A model generated the notes under the pieces. It searched no databases. It was not told the DNA's origin and worked only from the letters and a program-made list of their open reading frames with translations. The position numbers were made by a program, and so were the translations under genes. Shown in pieces: positions 51,171-58,829 of a DNA stretch of 58,829 nt (position 1 is the first letter of the stretch; every line of letters begins with the position of its first letter). Origin of the DNA: an uncultured Lachnospiraceae bacterium (GTDB taxonomy: Bacteria; Bacillota; Clostridia; Lachnospirales; Lachnospiraceae); the NCBI GenBank assembly GCA_947624875.1, contig CANQMA010000007.1:1-58829 (forward strand), written 5' to 3'.

Positions 51171-52361
51171 ATGATAGAAAAAGTTTATAGTGGTAAAGAA
51201 CGGGAAAATCAGGAGAATGTCAGAATTCCAAAAAACATTAAACAAATCGGAACAACGACTTCGAATAAAAAAATATACATAGAAGATTATGTAATCAATC
51301 GATTAAAGAAGAGACCGGAAAAGGAAGGCGATATTCGATACGGCGTTCTTTTGGGAATGGTGCAAAACAGTGGTGGAAATTCCTACATATTTATTAAGGG
51401 AATGATAGAAATCCGTGAAGTCATAGAAAATAGTATTATTTTTGATGATGAAATATGGTCCACCGTTTATCAGGATAAAAAGAAGTATTTTGACAAATTG
51501 GATATTGTAGGCTGGTATATTTCTGTTCCATACCGTGTGTCTGATGATATGAACGGAATACGAAAAATTCACTTGGATAATTTTGCCGGAAATAATAAAG
51601 TATGTTTTTTGTCGGACCGTACAGAAAATGAAGATGGGTTTTACCTCTATGAACAGACGTCCTTTTTGAAACAGAAAGGGTATTATATCTATTATGAAAA
51701 GAATGAGAAGATGAAAAAATATGTAAAGAGTCTCGGAAACCAGCAGGGGAAAGAGAAAGAAAAGCAGATTTCTGAAGAAAGCAAAGAAGAAGTTCTGGCT
51801 TCACGAAAAAACGAAGAGATTAAAGAAAAGAAAATTATTCAAAAAAGTCTCGTGGAAGCCGGGATAGAAGGACGCAGGCAGGGAAGACTGGCTTATGGAA
51901 TCAGCGGGATGCTGATTGTTGCCTTATTATTATCAACAGTGGTTATGCTTAACAACTATGGGGAACTAAAAAATATAAAACAGACGTTAGCCAACTATAA
52001 CCTGAAGCAGGAAGCGCAGGCGGTCAATGAAATTATTGACGCATACAGCGGCACAACGACAACGATGCAGCAGAATGCAGAAACAAATGCAGAGACGAAA
52101 ATCATGGAGACAAATTCTGAGCAAACGGTACCCGCAACGTCAAAACAGGTTTCTCAGAATAAAACGACGGTGCAACAAACGCAAAAGGCGGTTGCAAGCG
52201 CTTTTTCCGGAACTTACCATACAGTAGAAAAAGGTCAGACGCTGTACGATATCAGTATGAAATATTATGGGAACAGCAGTATGGTCGATGAAATCAAAGA
52301 ACTGAATCATATTGATGACGACTATACGATTATTGATGGACAAAAGATTTTACTGCCATAA
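51171..52361 (+). CDS. Membrane-anchored LysM protein with an N-terminal degenerate JAMM/MPN-like domain
   Basis: In this 396-residue protein, residues about 30-175 follow the MPN/JAB fold order: YGVLLGMVQN (core strand), then DIVGWYISVP where active JAMM proteases have G-W-x-H-S-H-P, then HLDNFAGNNKVCFLSDRTEN. The metal His pair is missing. An acidic coiled segment follows, then one membrane helix (GISGMLIVALLLSTVVMLNN, about 277-296), a Thr/Gln-rich linker and a C-terminal LysM domain (YHTVEKGQTLYDISMKYYGN) that should bind peptidoglycan. The domain order places the JAMM-like part in the cytoplasm. GGGGGAGG lies 6 bases before ATG 51171. Confidence 0.72.
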   Translation: MIEKVYSGKERENQENVRIPKNIKQIGTTTSNKKIYIEDYVINRLKKRPEKEGDIRYGVLLGMVQNSGGNSYIFIKGMIEIREVIENSIIFDDEIWSTVYQDKKKYFDKLDIVGWYISVPYRVSDDMNGIRKIHLDNFAGNNKVCFLSDRTENEDGFYLYEQTSFLKQKGYYIYYEKNEKMKKYVKSLGNQQGKEKEKQISEESKEEVLASRKNEEIKEKKIIQKSLVEAGIEGRRQGRLAYGISGMLIVALLLSTVVMLNNYGELKNIKQTLANYNLKQEAQAVNEIIDAYSGTTTTMQQNAETNAETKIMETNSEQTVPATSKQVSQNKTTVQQTQKAVASAFSGTYHTVEKGQTLYDISMKYYGNSSMVDEIKELNHIDDDYTIIDGQKILLP

Positions 52362-52457
52362 GGAAATCCCTCGGAAAAGAAAAAAAGATAGTGTTATTCT
52401 TGGAAAGATATTGTATAATCTTTATATATTAACGAAGGGATCAATACGTGAGGACGA

Positions 52458-53645
52458 ATGCGTTCAAGAAAAATACAATCAATTCACCGGCATAGGATTT
52501 CTTTTGAATGGTGGTCGAAAATTCAGTCAGTGCTCAGGAGGCGGAAAGCAGTTGCGATTTTTGTCATACTGATATTGCTTGCAGCGCTTCTTGCTACTTA
52601 TTTGTTTGACCGGTTTTATCACTATAACCATTATAAAGTAATTACGTCAATCGACAATGAGAGTACGGAGAACAGCAAATATGTTCCATTTGGAAACTTT
52701 GTGGTGAAGTATAGCAATGATGGAATTTCCTATATCGATGGGAAGGAAATAAAATGGAATGTGGCGCACGAAATGAAGACGCCAATTGTCGATGTGTGCG
52801 GAGATTACCTGGGCATTGCAGACAAAAGTACAAATGATATTTTTATCTATAATAGAGAAGGAGCAGAAGGGTCGATTACCGTCAATTATCCAATCACAAA
52901 ACTGGAAGTAGCAGAACAGGGCGTTGTGGTAGTCATGGAAGAAGGGAAAAATGCAAATTATATCGAGGCCTTTGATGTTTCCGGGAAAAAACTCATATCA
53001 CATAAAACCCTGATTGATGAAAACGGGTACCCGCTTGATTTTTCACTTTCTGATGACGGGCAGCAGTTAATGGTCTCTTATCTTTCCGTAAAAGGCGGAG
53101 CGTTTAATACTAAAGTAGTCTTTTATGATTTTTCAAAAGATGGAAGTAAATACGACAATCGCATCTCTGCGGAGTTTGACCAATATCAGGAGACCCTGAT
53201 TCCGTCTGTTTCCATTATTTCGAAAGATTGCGCAGTTGCGGTAGGAGAAAACGTCATTTCCATTTATGATATTGGGGGAAAACCAAAATTAAAGGATGAT
53301 ATTCCAATCAAGGATTCGATTGAAAAAGTATTTATGAATGAAAAATATCTGGGAATTGTACAGAAAGCAGATGACAAAAAAGATTCCTATGGAATAGATA
53401 TTTACAACTTTAAGGGGAAAAAGGAAACGACGATCCGGACATCTTTTCATTTTGATAATATTGATTTTTCCGGAGATCAGGTACTGATGTTTGATGATTT
53501 AAACTGCCAGTTGATTTCCTTTAATGGAGTTCAAAAATTTCATTATACATTTAAAGGGGATATCCGCGGATTTATCCCATTAGAAGATGAAAGAGTATTT
53601 ATATTGATAACAAACTCGAAAATACAAAAAATTAAATTGATATAA
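52458..53645 (+). CDS. DUF5711 family membrane-anchored protein
   Basis: The 395-residue protein has a basic cytoplasmic start, one membrane helix (VAIFVILILLAALLATYLF, about 32-50) and an outer beta-propeller-like domain of repeated short strands (YSNDGISYIDGKEIKWNV, FIYNREGAEGSITVNYP, SLSDDGQQLMVSYLSVKGG). DUF5711 proteins have no established function. GAGG precedes the ATG. It is followed after 12 bases by the CvpA-family gene and preceded by the LysM gene, so the three may form one envelope operon. Confidence 0.8.
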   Translation: MRSRKIQSIHRHRISFEWWSKIQSVLRRRKAVAIFVILILLAALLATYLFDRFYHYNHYKVITSIDNESTENSKYVPFGNFVVKYSNDGISYIDGKEIKWNVAHEMKTPIVDVCGDYLGIADKSTNDIFIYNREGAEGSITVNYPITKLEVAEQGVVVVMEEGKNANYIEAFDVSGKKLISHKTLIDENGYPLDFSLSDDGQQLMVSYLSVKGGAFNTKVVFYDFSKDGSKYDNRISAEFDQYQETLIPSVSIISKDCAVAVGENVISIYDIGGKPKLKDDIPIKDSIEKVFMNEKYLGIVQKADDKKDSYGIDIYNFKGKKETTIRTSFHFDNIDFSGDQVLMFDDLNCQLISFNGVQKFHYTFKGDIRGFIPLEDERVFILITNSKIQKIKLI

Positions 53646-53657
53646 CGGAGAAGCAAA

Positions 53658-54341
53658 ATGGGAAACAGTATACTGATAGGAACAGGAATATTTGTAATTA
53701 TCATGGTCCTGCTTGGTTTAAAAAGAGGATTGGTTCGAATGACCTTTTCTCTATTTTCCATCATCATTATTCTGATCTTAATTCATATATTGACACCGGT
53801 TACCAATCAGATTATTAAAAAAACCGTCGTCTATGAAAGCATTCAGACAAGTATTCATGGATATGTTGAAGAAAAAGTAAGAAGCATTACAAAAGAACAG
53901 AAAATCATACAAACCGGAACCGGAAATCAGGAAGCCATTATCGAACACCTGCCGCTGCCAAACAGCATCAAAGAAAATTTAAAAGAGAACAATCAGGATT
54001 ACATTGATATGCAGGTTGATGGGATTGTCGGATATATTACTTCCTATTTAAGTGATTTAGTGTTAAATGCAGTGACCTTCGTGTTGTTATTCGTTCTGTT
54101 ATCTATTTTGTTCCGGATACTCATTGGGGTATTGGATATCTTTACAAAACTTCCGGTGATTCACTTATTTAATACTGCGGGCGGCGCGTTGATGGGATTG
54201 TTTGAGGCGCTTGTGATTTTGTGGATTTTATGTATGATTATTACTGCATGCAGCACCACAGACTGGGGTCAGGCAGTATGTAAAGCGATTTCCGAAAATG
54301 AAATTTTAAGTTTTATATATGACCATAATCCGTTAGGGTAA
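53658..54341 (+). CDS. CvpA family membrane protein
   Basis: The 227-residue protein has an N-terminal helix followed by the conserved GLKRGLVRMTFSLFSIIIIL of CvpA proteins, a hydrophilic loop (about 65-130) and two more helical hairpins (NAVTFVLLFVLLSILFRILI and FNTAGGALMGLFEALVILWI). CvpA relatives are linked to colicin V export or envelope homeostasis; the precise role is unknown. Loop and helix order are as in the Firmicute members. Confidence 0.83.
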   Translation: MGNSILIGTGIFVIIMVLLGLKRGLVRMTFSLFSIIIILILIHILTPVTNQIIKKTVVYESIQTSIHGYVEEKVRSITKEQKIIQTGTGNQEAIIEHLPLPNSIKENLKENNQDYIDMQVDGIVGYITSYLSDLVLNAVTFVLLFVLLSILFRILIGVLDIFTKLPVIHLFNTAGGALMGLFEALVILWILCMIITACSTTDWGQAVCKAISENEILSFIYDHNPLG

Positions 54342-54439
54342 AAGTGCATTTTACAGGAGTCATAACATATAATTTATTATTGACAAATAAGAATTGTTTT
54401 GATAAATTATAAAGGCTGCATTGCATTGCGGCAACGTCC

Positions 54440-54511
54440 GGCTCCATGGTCAAGCGGTTAAGACACCGCCCTTTCACGGCGGTAACAGGGGTTCAAATCC
54501 CCTTGGAGTCA
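54440..54511 (+). tRNA. tRNA-Glu (anticodon TTC)
   Basis: The acceptor arms GGCTCCA and TGGAGTC pair, with discriminator A. The anticodon loop is CTTTCAC (anticodon TTC). No CCA is encoded. Confidence 0.94.
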
Positions 54512-54604
54512 TTTTCGTTAAGAAAGAAAAGAACCGCGGGTGAATGCGGATTCATCTTGACGATAAAAAGAGCCCTTGTTATAATAAAGGAGTTCTAAAT
54601 TTCC

Positions 54605-54675
54605 GGCGAGTTAGCCAAGTGGTAAGGCATCGGTCTGCAACACCGCTATCACCAGTTCAAATCTGGTACTCGCCT
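54605..54675 (+). tRNA. tRNA-Cys (anticodon GCA)
   Basis: The acceptor arms GGCGAGT and ACTCGCC pair, with discriminator T, the identity base of tRNA-Cys. The anticodon loop is CTGCAAC (anticodon GCA). Confidence 0.94.
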
Positions 54676-54678
54676 CTC

Positions 54679-54712
54679 AAGTGGAATCGCAATCTTGTGA
54701 TTCCACTTTTTG
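54679..54712 (+). terminator. Intrinsic terminator after tRNA-Cys
   Basis: AAGTGGAATC pairs with GATTCCACTT around a 10-base loop that can extend pairing, followed by TTTG. Confidence 0.85.
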
Positions 54713-54766
54713 TTAGGATAAAGTTTTCATATTTGAAAAAAAATACAAGAGAAAAAGGAGATTGTG

Positions 54767-56560
54767 ATGTCTTCTATCAATCATCAAAAGAAAAAAAGAT
54801 TGCAGATGGCTGCGTTTGCGCTGATGATATGTATGCTTTTTCCGGTTCCCGTAAGAAGGGCTGATGCGGCAGATATCTCTATTTCATGCAGTCAGCTGAC
54901 CCTTGTAAAGGGAACAAAATATAAATTGCGACTCTACAATATTCCAGAGGGCGCAAAAGTGAAGTGGAGTTCCAGTAACTATTTTACAGCCACGGTATCA
55001 AAAAAAGGAAAAGTAAAAGCGTTAAATTATGGGACAACGACGATTACGGCAAAAGTGAAAAAGAAATATTATACTTGTAAAGTTACGGTTCCGGATTCCT
55101 CCAGAAGCGTAACGCTGAATATGACTACGGCGACATTGATTGAAGGGCAAACGGCACAGCTGACAGCCAGTTCTGTAAAAAAAGTAACGTATCTTTCCTC
55201 AAATACGGATATTGCAAGCGTCGATAAGAATACAGGTCTGGTGACCGCAAAAAATCCGGGGACAGCAACGATTACCGCGAAAAATGCCAGAGGGTTTGCC
55301 CGGTGTACCGTCAATGTAGGTTCTGCGGACTATCAAATTCAACACGCAGTGAATCTAAACAGCCAGACAATTTTTAGATATACATCAAAGAATAAAATTG
55401 TCCGGGAATATATTTCGTGGGCAAAAGGGAAAAAACTGAGACTGATTCTCGCAAATGTAAATGCGGCAACTGTAAAAAAAGTTGTATGGGGCACAAACAA
55501 TCAAACAATTTTATCTGTTCCGAAAGCTGAGACAGACCAAAAGATTGTTGCGAATACAAACACCTTAAAAGAAGGGACTGCGAAGGTCACTGCAAAAGTG
55601 ACTTTTACGAATGGAAGCAGTACAGAGTATTCTGTGGATGTCAGTGTGTCTGATCCAAAGATAAATACAACGGATATTTCTCTGTATAAACCGGATCAAT
55701 CTTTCACACAGTGGCAGAGATATCTGTCGTTTAGCGGACTAAATGCCTCTAGTAAAATCAGCCTGGGGGAATATGATGCCAATTATATTTACACTTCGGT
55801 ATATCATTCTAAGGTTGCAGTCAGTGGGGTAAAAGCCGGCAGCGGCACCATGCAATTGACAGTAGATGGGAAAAAATTTACAGTTACATATCATGTGTAC
55901 GAGCCGCAGATATTACCGCCGCCGTCTGTCGTGAAACTGAATGCTGCATATAACTTCCAAATCAGTGGGATTACAGGGATTACGCCGACATATCGTTCGA
56001 GAAATAAGACCGTTGCCACCATCACAGCGGATGGTACGGTATGGACGAAAAAAGCAGGCGTTTCCTATTTTGATATTTCATTTGGAAATGTTACATGCTC
56101 CTATCGGCTGGAAGTTGCGCCGAAAGGCGTTATGAGAATCATAAAACGCTGTAACTTTATTTTGAATAATTGGAAATATAGTCAGAAGAAAAGACGGAAA
56201 AAAGGCTATTATGACTGTTCTGCCTTGGTTTGGAAAGGATACAAAGTTTATAAGCAATCCCACAAAAAGATCAGCAACATCAATGGACCGCTCTCTTCGG
56301 GAGCAATGTTTGATTATCTGAATTCCAAGGGGAAAATTATTTATTACGGCTATGTAGGAACAGACCAGTTAAAACCGGGAGATCTGATTTTCTATGGCGA
56401 TTATGACGGAGCGGTGCAGTACAGCACGCCGGGAAGGACGCTTGATATTTATCATGTATCCTTATATGTCGGCAATGGAATGATTGCGGAAAAAGAAGGG
56501 CAGACTTTAAATGAGAATAGAATCAAAGATATTGTTGGAATTGGAAGGGTGTTAAAGTAA
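54767..56560 (+). CDS. Secreted NlpC/P60 hydrolase with bacterial Ig-like (BIG2) domains
   Basis: The 597-residue protein has a signal peptide (LQMAAFALMICMLFPVPV, cut near ADAAD). Two BIG2-type domains follow (about 35-105 and 110-180: KGKVKALNYGTTTITAKV, TGLVTAKNPGTATITAKN), then further Ig-like strands to about 450. The C-terminal NlpC/P60 cysteine peptidase has catalytic Cys in GYYDCSALVWKGYKVY and His in DIYHVSLYVGNGMIAE. Such enzymes cut peptidoglycan stem peptides. ATG 54767 has AAAGGAG 6 bases upstream; GTG one codon earlier is possible. Its TAA overlaps the DUF951 start by one base. Confidence 0.9.
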   Translation: MSSINHQKKKRLQMAAFALMICMLFPVPVRRADAADISISCSQLTLVKGTKYKLRLYNIPEGAKVKWSSSNYFTATVSKKGKVKALNYGTTTITAKVKKKYYTCKVTVPDSSRSVTLNMTTATLIEGQTAQLTASSVKKVTYLSSNTDIASVDKNTGLVTAKNPGTATITAKNARGFARCTVNVGSADYQIQHAVNLNSQTIFRYTSKNKIVREYISWAKGKKLRLILANVNAATVKKVVWGTNNQTILSVPKAETDQKIVANTNTLKEGTAKVTAKVTFTNGSSTEYSVDVSVSDPKINTTDISLYKPDQSFTQWQRYLSFSGLNASSKISLGEYDANYIYTSVYHSKVAVSGVKAGSGTMQLTVDGKKFTVTYHVYEPQILPPPSVVKLNAAYNFQISGITGITPTYRSRNKTVATITADGTVWTKKAGVSYFDISFGNVTCSYRLEVAPKGVMRIIKRCNFILNNWKYSQKKRRKKGYYDCSALVWKGYKVYKQSHKKISNINGPLSSGAMFDYLNSKGKIIYYGYVGTDQLKPGDLIFYGDYDGAVQYSTPGRTLDIYHVSLYVGNGMIAEKEGQTLNENRIKDIVGIGRVLK

Positions 56561-56742
56561 TGGAGTATCGTCTTGGAGATCTTGTCGTATTAAAAAAGGG
56601 ACACCCATGCGGAAGCAATGAGTGGGAAATTATCAGAGTCGGAGCAGACATTAAAGTAAAATGCAAAAAATGCGGGCGGCTGGTTATGATGCCGCGCCGG
56701 ACTTTTGATAAAAGCGTTAAGAAGATTATTTCGGAAAAATAA
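56560..56742 (+). CDS. DUF951 family protein
   Basis: The 60-residue cytosolic protein opens YRLGDLVVLKKGHPCGSNEW and contains VKCKKCGRLVMMPRRTFDKS. The single Cys plus C-x2-C and the Arg-rich motif define DUF951, a conserved small Firmicute family of unknown function with a zinc- or nucleic-acid-binding look. It is co-transcribed with the wall hydrolase (one-base overlap) and ends at a terminator. Confidence 0.9.
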   Translation: MEYRLGDLVVLKKGHPCGSNEWEIIRVGADIKVKCKKCGRLVMMPRRTFDKSVKKIISEK

Positions 56743-56758
56743 AACGTTAAAGCAGAAG

Positions 56759-56790
56759 CAGCAGTCCTTACAACAGGACTGCTGTTTTTT
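56759..56790 (+). terminator. Intrinsic terminator after DUF951
   Basis: CAGCAGTCCT pairs with AGGACTGCTG around TACAAC, followed by six T. Confidence 0.92.
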
Positions 56791-56830
56791 CTGTGTGTCA
56801 AAATATGTGTTTTAGAAAATGACAAAAAAG

Positions 56831-56886
56831 TTGACAGATTGTTACGAAACGTGTATTATTGTACTAAGTACTTAATACAATAATAC
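56831..56886 (+). promoter_or_regulatory. Promoter and 34-bp palindromic operator of the GntR-ABC operon
   Basis: TTGACA (56831-56836), 17 bp, TATTAT (56854-56859). A 34-bp palindrome at 56853-56886 has left arm GTATTATTGTACTAAGT matching the reverse complement of the right arm at 16 of 17 positions. It covers the -10 box and transcript start, the place for autorepression by the GntR protein encoded 17 bases later. Confidence 0.85.
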
Positions 56887-56902
56887 AAAAAAGTAGGAAA
56901 TT

Positions 56903-57265
56903 ATGGCATGGAAATTTGAAAACGATAGACCGATATACACACAGTTGTTAGAAAAGATAGAGCAGATGATTATTTCCGGAAAATATCCGGCAGGAGCGAA
57001 ACTGCCTTCCGTCAGGGAACTGGCGGCGGAAGCATCCGTGAATCCGAATACGATGCAGAGAGCCATGGCGGAACTGGAAAACAGAGGGCTGATTGTGACG
57101 AACCGCACCGCCGGAAAAACCGTAACGCAGAATCAGGACATTCTGCAAAAGATGAAAACCGAAAAAGCCGTAAAAAATACGCAGATATATGTGAGGCAGA
57201 TGGAAAGTCTGGGATTTAATAAGGAAGAAATCATAGCGTTGATAGAGAAGGGAGAGAAAAAATGA
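56903..57265 (+). CDS. GntR family transcriptional regulator (YtrA subfamily)
   Basis: The 120-residue protein has an N-terminal winged helix (IYTQLLEKIEQMIISGKYPA, then GAKLPSVRELAAEASVNPNT, MQRAMAELENRGLIV) and only a short C-terminal helical tail of about 45 residues, the YtrA-type layout. These regulators usually repress the operon that carries them, with an ABC exporter, and respond to cell-wall-active compounds. The match is good: the ABC ATPase gene overlaps by 4 bases. Confidence 0.92.
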   Translation: MAWKFENDRPIYTQLLEKIEQMIISGKYPAGAKLPSVRELAAEASVNPNTMQRAMAELENRGLIVTNRTAGKTVTQNQDILQKMKTEKAVKNTQIYVRQMESLGFNKEEIIALIEKGEKK

Positions 57266-57960
57266 GTACAATATTACAGTGCGAGCATTTAACGAAAAGG
57301 TATGGCAGATTTGAGGCTCTGAAAGATCTCAGTTTTTCCATTGAAAGCGGGAAAATTGTGGGACTGCTCGGACCGAATGGCAGCGGAAAGACGACGCTGA
57401 TAAAAATTGCAAACGGACTGCTGACGCCTTCTGCCGGAACCATTTTGATTGGCGGGGAAAAGATTGGGGTGAAGACAAAGAAAATGGTTTCATATCTTCC
57501 TGAGAGAACATACCTGAATCATTCGATGAGGGTAAAAGACACGATTGCATATTTTAAGGATTTTTATGAGGATTTTAATGCGGAAAAAGCTTACGATATG
57601 CTGGATAAATTGAATATCAGCCCAAAGGATAAGCTGAAATCCATGTCTAAGGGAACAAAGGAAAAGGTGCAGTTGATTTTGGTGATGAGCAGGGAGGCGG
57701 ATTTGTACTTTTTGGACGAACCGATTGGAGGCGTCGATCCGGCGGCGCGCGATTATATTTTAAATACGATTATTACAAACTATAATCCAAAAGCGTCGGT
57801 TATCCTTTCTACCCATCTGATTTCCGATATAGAAAATATTTTAGACGAGGTGCTGATGATTCGGGGCGGAACATTTATGCTGCACAAAAGCGTCGATGAA
57901 ATCAGGGAGGAGTATGGCAAATCCGTAGACGAATTATTCAGGGAGGTATTCAAATGTTAG
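57262..57960 (+). CDS. ABC transporter ATP-binding protein
   Basis: The 232-residue protein has Walker A GLLGPNGSGKTTLIKI, a signature region altered to LKSMSKGTKEKVQLILVMS (S-K-G-T in place of S-G-G-Q, common in this YtrB-like group), Walker B ADLYFLDEPIGGVDP and H-loop ILSTHLISD. It is the motor of an efflux or sensing ABC system with the membrane protein that follows. It overlaps both neighbours (4 and 7 bases). Confidence 0.92.
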   Translation: MSTILQCEHLTKRYGRFEALKDLSFSIESGKIVGLLGPNGSGKTTLIKIANGLLTPSAGTILIGGEKIGVKTKKMVSYLPERTYLNHSMRVKDTIAYFKDFYEDFNAEKAYDMLDKLNISPKDKLKSMSKGTKEKVQLILVMSREADLYFLDEPIGGVDPAARDYILNTIITNYNPKASVILSTHLISDIENILDEVLMIRGGTFMLHKSVDEIREEYGKSVDELFREVFKC

Positions 57961-58751
57961 GAAAATTAATCAAAAATGAGTATAAAGCGACAGCCAGAGC
58001 CTTTCTGCCATTGTATCTTGTTCTAATTGTTGTGACGATATTAAATAAAATTATGCTGGAAGTAGAGACGGGCGCCGGAGAGACCGTTTCTTCAAGCAGC
58101 GTCTATACGATAATTACTACGCTGCTGATGATTACGTTTTTCCTGACGCTTTTCGCAGTGGGAGTTCTGACCGTTATTCTGATTATCAAGCGGTTTTACG
58201 ACAATATGCTGAAAGACGAGGGATATTTATCCTTTACGCTGCCGGTTACTACCGGACAACACTTAATCAGCAAAATCTTCGTCAGTTATTCATGGTTTGT
58301 TCTATCCATTCTGCTGATAATTGCGGCTGTGTTTACCGTAGAGAGCGGTTTTGGCGTCTGGCAGGCCTTTACAGAAATAATCCAACCGTTATGGGAAGTG
58401 GTCCAAGACAAATATTTGACAGAATTTATCTGTGTTGCCGTTCTTGTAATCTTTGGAATATATAATGGCATTGTCATGCCGTATACCTGTTTCAGTATCG
58501 GGCAGAGATTTACCAATCATAAGGTGATGGGAGCTTTTTTAACATACCTGGCAATTTACATGATAAATCAGGTGATCGGAATGATATTTCTTTCAGTGAT
58601 GGCATTTACCGGAACGGATATGATGTTAGTGGATGAAACAAAGATGTTACATCACGTGCTGTTTTACAGTTTGGGATTACAGGTAGTGGAAGGCATCGCA
58701 TGCACCGTCATTACCTATTTTATGCTGGACAGGAAATTAAATCTGGAATAA
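57954..58751 (+). CDS. ABC transporter permease
   Basis: The 265-residue protein has six hydrophobic segments (AFLPLYLVLIVVTILNKIML, TTLLMITFFLTLFAVGVLTV, ISKIFVSYSWFVLSILLIIA, and three more towards the C-terminus). It starts MLGKLIKNEYKATAR, the amphipathic opening common in ABC-2-like permeases of YtrA-regulated operons. MLKDEGYLSFTLPVTTGQHL is typical of the group. The substrate is unknown; antimicrobial peptide or wall-stress response is a family-based guess. Confidence 0.85.
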   Translation: MLGKLIKNEYKATARAFLPLYLVLIVVTILNKIMLEVETGAGETVSSSSVYTIITTLLMITFFLTLFAVGVLTVILIIKRFYDNMLKDEGYLSFTLPVTTGQHLISKIFVSYSWFVLSILLIIAAVFTVESGFGVWQAFTEIIQPLWEVVQDKYLTEFICVAVLVIFGIYNGIVMPYTCFSIGQRFTNHKVMGAFLTYLAIYMINQVIGMIFLSVMAFTGTDMMLVDETKMLHHVLFYSLGLQVVEGIACTVITYFMLDRKLNLE

Positions 58752-58770
58752 AAACCAAAATTAAAATTTT

Positions 58771-58806
58771 AAATTCCACTCTCCCATCCTACAGTGGAAT
58801 TTAGTT
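58771..58806 (+). terminator. Intrinsic terminator after the ABC permease
   Basis: AAATTCCACT pairs with AGTGGAATTT around a 12-base loop, followed by AGTTTTAC. The T run is short and interrupted. Confidence 0.65.
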
Positions 58807-58829
58807 TTACATAAGCGGAATTTACCCTT

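Overview
The window looks like chromosomal DNA of a spore-forming, low-to-moderate GC member of the Clostridia, most likely a Lachnospiraceae. The reasons are strong AAGGAGG-type ribosome binding sites, spore maturation genes (spmA, spmB), a Gram-positive Tad-type pilus locus without an outer-membrane secretin, many small Lachnospiraceae-type domain families (DUF4430, DUF5702, DUF5711, DUF6382, DUF951), and a backbone order (decarboxylase - nucleoside monophosphate kinase - holB - ricT - trmN6 - rsmI ... metG - tatD - rsmA) that mirrors the B. subtilis yaaO-to-ksgA region. No species is claimed.

Region by region: (1) 1-437, the end of a tRNA cluster (Val, Thr, Tyr, fMet, Phe). (2) 438-2190, a decayed accessory stretch with gene scraps, a nitroreductase and a truncated transposase-like start. 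(3) 2189-10736, a complete type II-A CRISPR-Cas locus: a tracrRNA on the minus strand with its own promoter, then cas9-cas1-cas2-csn2 overlapping end to end, a leader ending in ATTTGAG, and an array of 37 repeats and 36 spacers. Three spacers (13, 15, 16) are variants of one target site that reads as a Shine-Dalgarno region on the opposite strand. (4) 10737-11230, a broken gene remnant. (5) 11309-16973, a housekeeping operon. (6) 17087-17317, an HPr-like protein that keeps the regulatory serine but has lost the catalytic histidine.

(7) 17651-25777: spmA and spmB, normally adjacent, are separated by about 7 kb holding a cobalamin riboswitch and six genes. These encode two DUF4430 (transcobalamin C-terminal-like) surface proteins, one alpha/alpha-barrel protein of the intrinsic-factor/prenyltransferase type, and an ECF transporter (T protein, fused double ATPase, S component). 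I read this as a corrinoid capture-and-import system in which the two folds of animal intrinsic factor are split between separate anchored proteins. (8) 25941-27316: an XRE regulator, a LytTR response regulator without a kinase, and just downstream a pair of 21-bp-spaced direct repeats ahead of a TATAAT box and a short terminated transcript: a likely LytTR-activated small RNA.

(9) 27296-40765: a DUF885 lipoprotein, ptsH-ptsI, metG-tatD-rsmA, an acyltransferase, a murein amidase, Sua5, a catalytically dead phosphatase-like protein, dCMP deaminase and a hemolysin III protein. (10) 41039-50203: a Tad/Flp pilus operon including a 56-residue Flp pilin, a CpaE-like protein without a P-loop, a TadC with an unusual extracytoplasmic insert, and a pilin-like protein with two Cys/His repeats. 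(11) 50298-58829: a sirtuin, a LysM protein with a degenerate JAMM-like domain, DUF5711 and CvpA membrane proteins, tRNA-Glu and tRNA-Cys, an Ig-like/NlpC-P60 wall hydrolase, DUF951, and a GntR (YtrA-type)-ABC transporter operon behind a 34-bp near-perfect palindrome.

All functions are read from sequence motifs and family knowledge; no database search was run.
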